Assembly: GCA_050952845.1 (NCBI GenBank)
Contig: JBMNLP010000001.1
Span: 744,001-808,000, forward strand
Direction: 5' to 3'
From: JAGVSV01 sp050952845
Lineage (GTDB): Bacteria; Bacillota; Clostridia; Christensenellales; Aristaeellaceae
Length of the DNA stretch: 64,000 nucleotides
The translations under genes were made by a program, and so were the position numbers. This document shows, piece by piece, positions 60,741 through 64,000 of the stretch (the first letter of the stretch is position 1; each line of letters begins with the position of its first letter). Below the pieces are notes generated by a model. The model worked only from the letters and a program-made list of their open reading frames with translations, searched no databases and was not told the DNA's origin.

Positions 60741-61557
60741 TCGCAGCCGTTTCAAATAGGTTGCCGCTCGTGCCCAGGTATTGTACGCGATCAAAACCGG
60801 CCTTTCTGATGCAGGAAAGGCCTTCTTCATATCCAAAGGCGATGTCTTTAGCCAGGTGGCAGTCCGATGCCAGGATGACCTGCCCACCCAGCTGGCGCCA
60901 GAAGCGCAGCAGCTCGGGGGCGGGGTAGGGTGTTTCAGCGCCGCTGCGTGCCATGGCTCCCGTATTGACCTCCAACAGGCGGCAGCCTTCAAAGGCTTCC
61001 TCCATGGCTTCCTTGGCGGCTTTCAGGTATTCGGCGCTGCCGGAATCTACGAATTTCAGGCGCCTGTTGTTCTTCTCCACCAGGTCAAAATGAGCGATGA
61101 TGTTGGGCTTGTACATGCGAACATAGCGGCCCAGCAGCGCGTAGTACGCCTGGACAAACGCAAAGCCGCTGCCCTGGTAATGGGTCCGAATATCCCGGGC
61201 AAGGGCTTGGGCATCGCCGTCCACGCTGACATAGCCTTCGCCCTGCCTGATGTAGTGGACCGCGGCGATGGTGTACTCAAACAAGCTTCTGTCGGCAGTG
61301 GCGTAATAGTCCCGCTCCATGCCCAGGCGGATGACCAGTTGGTCTGCGTACAGGCGCTTCAACCGGTTGACTTCGGCGATGTACGCCTGCTCCCGGGCTT
61401 CATCCAGCGCGTAAGCCAATTCAAAGTCCTGCTTGGCATGGCTGGAGAAGCCGAGGCTGACAAAACCGGCTTGCAGCGCTGCCTGCACCATCTCAACGGC
61501 GGTGGATTGCCCGTCGCAAAACTGCGTGTGCACATGCGGGGAGGACAGCGGCATCAT
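60736..61557 (-). CDS. PHP-domain histidinol-phosphatase-like protein
   Basis: A 273-residue PHP-family metallophosphatase. Metal-binding HVHTQFCDGQST (about 8-19), GFSSHAK (about 36-42), LGMERDYY (about 79-86), NIIAHFDLVEKNN (about 152-164), EVNTGAM (about 193-199) and ASDCHLAKDIAFG (about 230-242). It probably dephosphorylates histidinol phosphate, as HisK/HisJ do. Its ATG overlaps the stop of the inositol monophosphatase gene. No his cluster surrounds it, so another phosphoester substrate remains possible. Confidence 0.87.
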   Translation of the reverse strand: MMPLSSPHVHTQFCDGQSTAVEMVQAALQAGFVSLGFSSHAKQDFELAYALDEAREQAYIAEVNRLKRLYADQLVIRLGMERDYYATADRSLFEYTIAAVHYIRQGEGYVSVDGDAQALARDIRTHYQGSGFAFVQAYYALLGRYVRMYKPNIIAHFDLVEKNNRRLKFVDSGSAEYLKAAKEAMEEAFEGCRLLEVNTGAMARSGAETPYPAPELLRFWRQLGGQVILASDCHLAKDIAFGYEEGLSCIRKAGFDRVQYLGTSGNLFETAAI

Positions 61558-62333
61558 GCCCCTACCTCCTTCACGACATTTCGCAGAATGTCCAGCGCCT
61601 CGCTGCGGCAGGTCTGGTTGCTGGCGAATATGCCGGCGGGCTTGCTGAAGGCGATTGCCTGTTCAAACGGCATATCAAAGCTGCCCCCGGCTTCGGTTAC
61701 AATCAGCGCGCCGGCTGCATAGTCCCAGGGCGACAGCGACATTTCAAAGAATACATCGGCACGCCCGCAGGCGACATCGCACAGGTCCAGCGCTGCGGAG
61801 CCCGTGCGCCGGATATCGGCTGTTTGCAGCAAGAAAGCTTTGGCAGCACGGAATGTGCTGTTGGCGAAGCCGGGGTTGTAGGGGGTGGTGCCAAAGGCGA
61901 CCACGGCAGAGGCCAGCGGATGCTCCGATACCCGGATGGACTGCCCGTTGAGCGTGCTGCCCTTGTCTTTCTCCGCAGAAAACAGCTCGTTCAGGTAGGG
62001 ATTGAACACCATCGCTGCAGTGGGCAGGCTATCGGTGAGCAGCGCGATGGATACAGCTGAACAGTTGCGCCCACGCATGTAGTTGAGCGTGCCGTCAATG
62101 GGGTCCACCACCCAGGTGGGGGCAGGCGTCAGCGGGTCGTTGCGCTGTTCCTCCGCCAGAAACAAACTGCCTGGCAGCAGCTGAGCCAGCGCACCGCGCA
62201 GGTATTCCTGCACGGCATAGTCAGCCTGAGTAACGTAGTTCGCATGCCCGTCCTTCTGGCTGACCCGGGCGTCCTTAGCGCCCGTCATAATATCCGCTGC
62301 CTTGCGGATCACTTTTTCCAACATCATCAACAT
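61554..62333 (-). CDS. Inositol monophosphatase-family protein
   Basis: A 259-residue magnesium-dependent phosphatase. AEEQRN (about 60-65, Glu), WVVDPIDGTLNYMRG (about 73-87, Asp ligands), STLNGQSI (about 126-133) and LSPWDYAAGALIVTEAGG (about 199-216, Asp). ATG 62333 has GGGAGGG at about 9 bases. It likely removes phosphate from inositol or a sugar phosphate, which fits the many sugar isomerases nearby. It is co-transcribed with the PHP gene. Confidence 0.9.
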   Translation of the reverse strand: MLMMLEKVIRKAADIMTGAKDARVSQKDGHANYVTQADYAVQEYLRGALAQLLPGSLFLAEEQRNDPLTPAPTWVVDPIDGTLNYMRGRNCSAVSIALLTDSLPTAAMVFNPYLNELFSAEKDKGSTLNGQSIRVSEHPLASAVVAFGTTPYNPGFANSTFRAAKAFLLQTADIRRTGSAALDLCDVACGRADVFFEMSLSPWDYAAGALIVTEAGGSFDMPFEQAIAFSKPAGIFASNQTCRSEALDILRNVVKEVGA

Positions 62334-62396
62334 ACCATCGCACCCTCCCGCTTGATCACGGGGATTATACCACAGGCACCATCGTCATGCCATGTG

Positions 62397-62558
62397 ATAC
62401 CAACTCCAAACATGAACGCATCGTCGTGCCGGGTCTTTTGCCTTGCAGCTTTGTCGGTTGCTCGGTCAGCGTAGCGCTGCTACGCTTCCCTCGTCTGCTC
62501 CTTGCTGCAAGCCAAAATCCCTCGACCTTTTGGATGCATTCATGTTTTACGTTGGTAT
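62397..62558. repeat. 162-bp imperfect palindromic repeat, full copy C
   Basis: Same length as copy B and about 90% identical. Ends ATACCAAC and GTTGGTAT pair exactly, although they differ from the ends of copy B (ATACTGAC and GTCAGTAT); further positions (CATG on both arms against CATT in copy B) also changed together. The core GTAGCGCTGCTACGC and the arms GGGTCTTTTGCCTTGCAGC and GCTGCAAGCC are kept. Confidence 0.9.
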
Positions 62559-62618
62559 GAAGTTTCAGTATGAGGGTGAAGGCAAATCAACAATCAAAAA
62601 TCACAACGATATTACAGT

Positions 62619-62648
62619 TTTACAATTGCTACTCATGCATGGTATACT
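62619..62648 (+). promoter_or_regulatory. Probable promoter of the gene at 62679
   Basis: TTTACA, 18-base spacer, TATACT; 30 bases upstream of the ATG. Confidence 0.55.
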
Positions 62649-62678
62649 TCTATCGATAAATTATTGGGAGGTAATATG

Positions 62679-63539
62679 ATGAAAAAATGTCTTTTGTTTC
62701 TCTGCATCTTGGCAATCATGATGCCGTGGGCTTCCCTGGCGGAGAGCACCACGGCGGCTAAGCCGGCCATTGAGCTTGCCGAATGGCTCGCATACTATGA
62801 ACAGCGCGCCATATATCCGATTTTTATTGACGCAGCGTACCTGAAGGATAATCAGGAAAAGCTGGATGATCAATATGTGTTCACTGTCCTCTCTGTGCGT
62901 TCTGTTCATTCGCGGTCTGTCAAAGCCGACATACCGGATGGCGAAGCCGGCTTTTTTGTCGACTTCGAGCTGCATTTTAATAACAGGTCGGACATTGCCA
63001 ACTATGAAAAAGGGCAATGGATTGCCGTGGTGGGCCGGTGCAAAAAACCCAGCCTGCTTGGGAAAAAAGTCCACATCCAGGATTGTCAGGTTCTGGCAAA
63101 GGATGAGGACGCCCGTTCCCTCCACGAAGACCTGATCAATCGGCGGGGACAGAGCCTTGCGGACATTTACCTGGCTGAGGAAATTCGCCGTGTTGGTGAG
63201 ATGGAAGCGCAGCAGGTGATGCTGAACAGCAAGGTGGTCGACTACATAGATGTGGCAAGAAACCCGGAGAAATACAACGGTACGCTTGTGAAGGTGTCCG
63301 GTGTTGTAACAGAGGTGAAGGAACCATTAGGCAACATATCATTCCTGCGGATCAGTGATGGCGGCAACATCTGGCATGCCCTGTTTATGCGTGAAGAAGG
63401 GCAGAGCAAGGTGCTGCTGAAGGATCGGGTCACCATCTACGGGGTATGCAGCGGGCAGACGCCTGACTTGTTCAAACTCTACCTGAAGGAATACCTGCCC
63501 TTCGTCACGGTCAGCATCATCGAGGTGCATGAATATTGA
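62679..63539 (+). CDS. Secreted OB-fold-like protein of unknown function
   Basis: A 286-residue exported protein. Signal peptide MKKCLLFLCILAIMMPWASL then AES; C at 4 is not a lipobox position. Two segments resemble OB-fold modules: about 55-135 (FTVLSVRSVHS... GQWIAVVGRCKK) and about 190-280 (EKYNGTLVKVSGVVTEVKEP, then KDRVTIYGVCSGQTPD). GGGAGG lies 7 bases before ATG 62679; ATG 62676 is also possible. The pattern is like the C-terminus of the protein at 56834. Function unknown. Confidence 0.65.
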   Translation: MKKCLLFLCILAIMMPWASLAESTTAAKPAIELAEWLAYYEQRAIYPIFIDAAYLKDNQEKLDDQYVFTVLSVRSVHSRSVKADIPDGEAGFFVDFELHFNNRSDIANYEKGQWIAVVGRCKKPSLLGKKVHIQDCQVLAKDEDARSLHEDLINRRGQSLADIYLAEEIRRVGEMEAQQVMLNSKVVDYIDVARNPEKYNGTLVKVSGVVTEVKEPLGNISFLRISDGGNIWHALFMREEGQSKVLLKDRVTIYGVCSGQTPDLFKLYLKEYLPFVTVSIIEVHEY

Positions 63540-63573
63540 GCGGGCATCATAGCCTGACGCCCGAGACACTGTC

Positions 63574-64000
63574 ATGCCTGTGAAGGGGCAATGCCGCCTG
63601 ACCGGCAGCATCCTGTTCAAGGCGCTGATCGTTGCCCTGGGCGTGCTGGGGCAGCGGATCAGCTTTATGCGGGCCGGGTTCAGGCTGGGCGGCCACTTAC
63701 TTTACTACACCAACATCACCAACATATTGGCCATCCTGCTGTCGTTTGGCTGGCTGGTTGTTCTGTGCCGCATGCGGCTGGCGGGACAGGCGCCGGTTTT
63801 TCCGCGGCGGGCTGGTACTGTGCGCTTTGCCATGGCTACCGGCATCCTGCTGACGTTCGCAGGGTTTTCGATGCTGCTGCTTCCCTCGATTCCCAGGCAG
63901 TATATGTTCAGCGCCGAAAATATCCTGGTGCACTACCTGGTGCCGCTCATGACGGTGCTGGATTATCTGCTGTTTGATGAAGGCCTGCACGAAGGTCAGC
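63574..64000 (+). CDS. Polytopic membrane protein, Pr6Pr-like (cut by right edge)
   Basis: An open frame of 142 codons without stop, running off the window. It starts at ATG 63574 and encodes several membrane helices: SILFKALIVALGVLGQRISF, then HLLYYTNITNILAILLSFGW, a short loop with Arg, FAMATGILLTFAGFSMLLLP and VHYLVPLMTVLDYLLFDEG. The motifs YYTNITN and HYLVPLMTVLDYL match the Pr6Pr/integral membrane family, of unknown function. The other two frames over this stretch are shadows. The ribosome-binding site is weak. Confidence 0.65.
   Translation, partial: MPVKGQCRLTGSILFKALIVALGVLGQRISFMRAGFRLGGHLLYYTNITNILAILLSFGWLVVLCRMRLAGQAPVFPRRAGTVRFAMATGILLTFAGFSMLLLPSIPRQYMFSAENILVHYLVPLMTVLDYLLFDEGLHEGQ

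Larger units (their letters stand above)
62334..62678. other. Spacer holding a palindromic repeat and a promoter
   Basis: This 345-bp gap contains the start region of the minus-strand phosphatase, the full palindromic repeat copy C (62397-62558) and the promoter of the gene at 62679. Between 62560 and 62615 there is AT-rich sequence without further features. Confidence 0.55.

Noticed and set aside
1..64000. CRISPR arrays
   Set aside because: No regularly spaced direct repeats with unique spacers were found; the repeats present are palindromic, dispersed or short operator-like.

Overview
The window reads as a chromosomal segment of a Gram-positive anaerobe of the Bacillota, most likely an uncultured member of the Clostridia. 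The basis is AGGAGG-type ribosome-binding sites almost everywhere, frequent GTG/TTG starts, a long-form PRPP synthase, an AraC-type membrane sensor beside a LplB/YtcP-like sugar ABC transporter, HflK/HflC, RadA, SecG and a YbaB-RecR-RmuC cluster. No species can be named from the sequence. The core is GC-rich by eye; bases 1-6,200 are clearly AT-richer and look acquired.

Layout. 1-2,620: right end of an integrative element: repressor tail, an AT-rich control region packed with GTTAC/GTAAC motifs, a small secreted protein, a tyrosine integrase and a tRNA-Pro 3' end as attachment-site copy. 2,729-5,003: a defence-like cassette (HTH regulator, nucleotidyltransferase-like protein, PD-(D/E)XK-like protein) behind a perfect palindromic operator. 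5,095-6,557: secreted protein and an internally deleted YcaQ-like gene. 6,649-9,861: rRNA methyltransferase, phosphopentomutase and purine nucleoside phosphorylase. 9,873-11,553: ABC ATPase remnant and an intact ISAs1-type IS with a 10-bp target duplication. 11,661-16,745: three M42 aminopeptidases and a short alanyl-tRNA synthetase. 16,755-23,206: RtcB, tRNA-Arg, a broken isochorismatase, MATE exporter, vWA and macro-domain proteins, GAPDH. 23,512-34,064: transposase remnant, then a carbohydrate uptake locus (membrane AraC regulator, two permeases, a frameshifted binding protein, two UroD-like proteins). 34,178-43,948: topoisomerase III, sugar isomerase and oxidoreductases, YbaB-RecR-RmuC, VOC protein, pseudouridine synthase, second sugar isomerase. 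44,016-51,781: HflC/HflK, two esterases, a third isomerase with oxidoreductase, a NahK-like kinase, thiamine pyrophosphokinase. 51,866-64,000: RadA, peptidoglycan-binding repeat protein, SecG, ABC-F protein, secreted OB-fold-like proteins, PRPP synthase, two small membrane-associated proteins, PHP phosphatase, inositol monophosphatase and a membrane protein cut by the right edge.

How the genes may work together. DeoB and PNP form a nucleoside salvage pair. The 25-34 kb block looks like a sensor-regulated sugar uptake system, and the repeated TIM-barrel isomerase plus Gfo/Idh/MocA sets (36-39 kb, 43 kb, 48-50 kb) suggest oxidation and epimerisation of host- or plant-derived sugars or inositols, helped by esterases and an anomeric sugar kinase; substrates cannot be read from sequence.

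The least expected features are a family of 162-167 bp imperfect palindromes (three full copies, one half copy) whose arms covary and which supply stop codons or C-terminal coding sequence to neighbouring genes, and the three-gene cassette at 2.7-5.0 kb. No rRNA genes or CRISPR arrays were seen.
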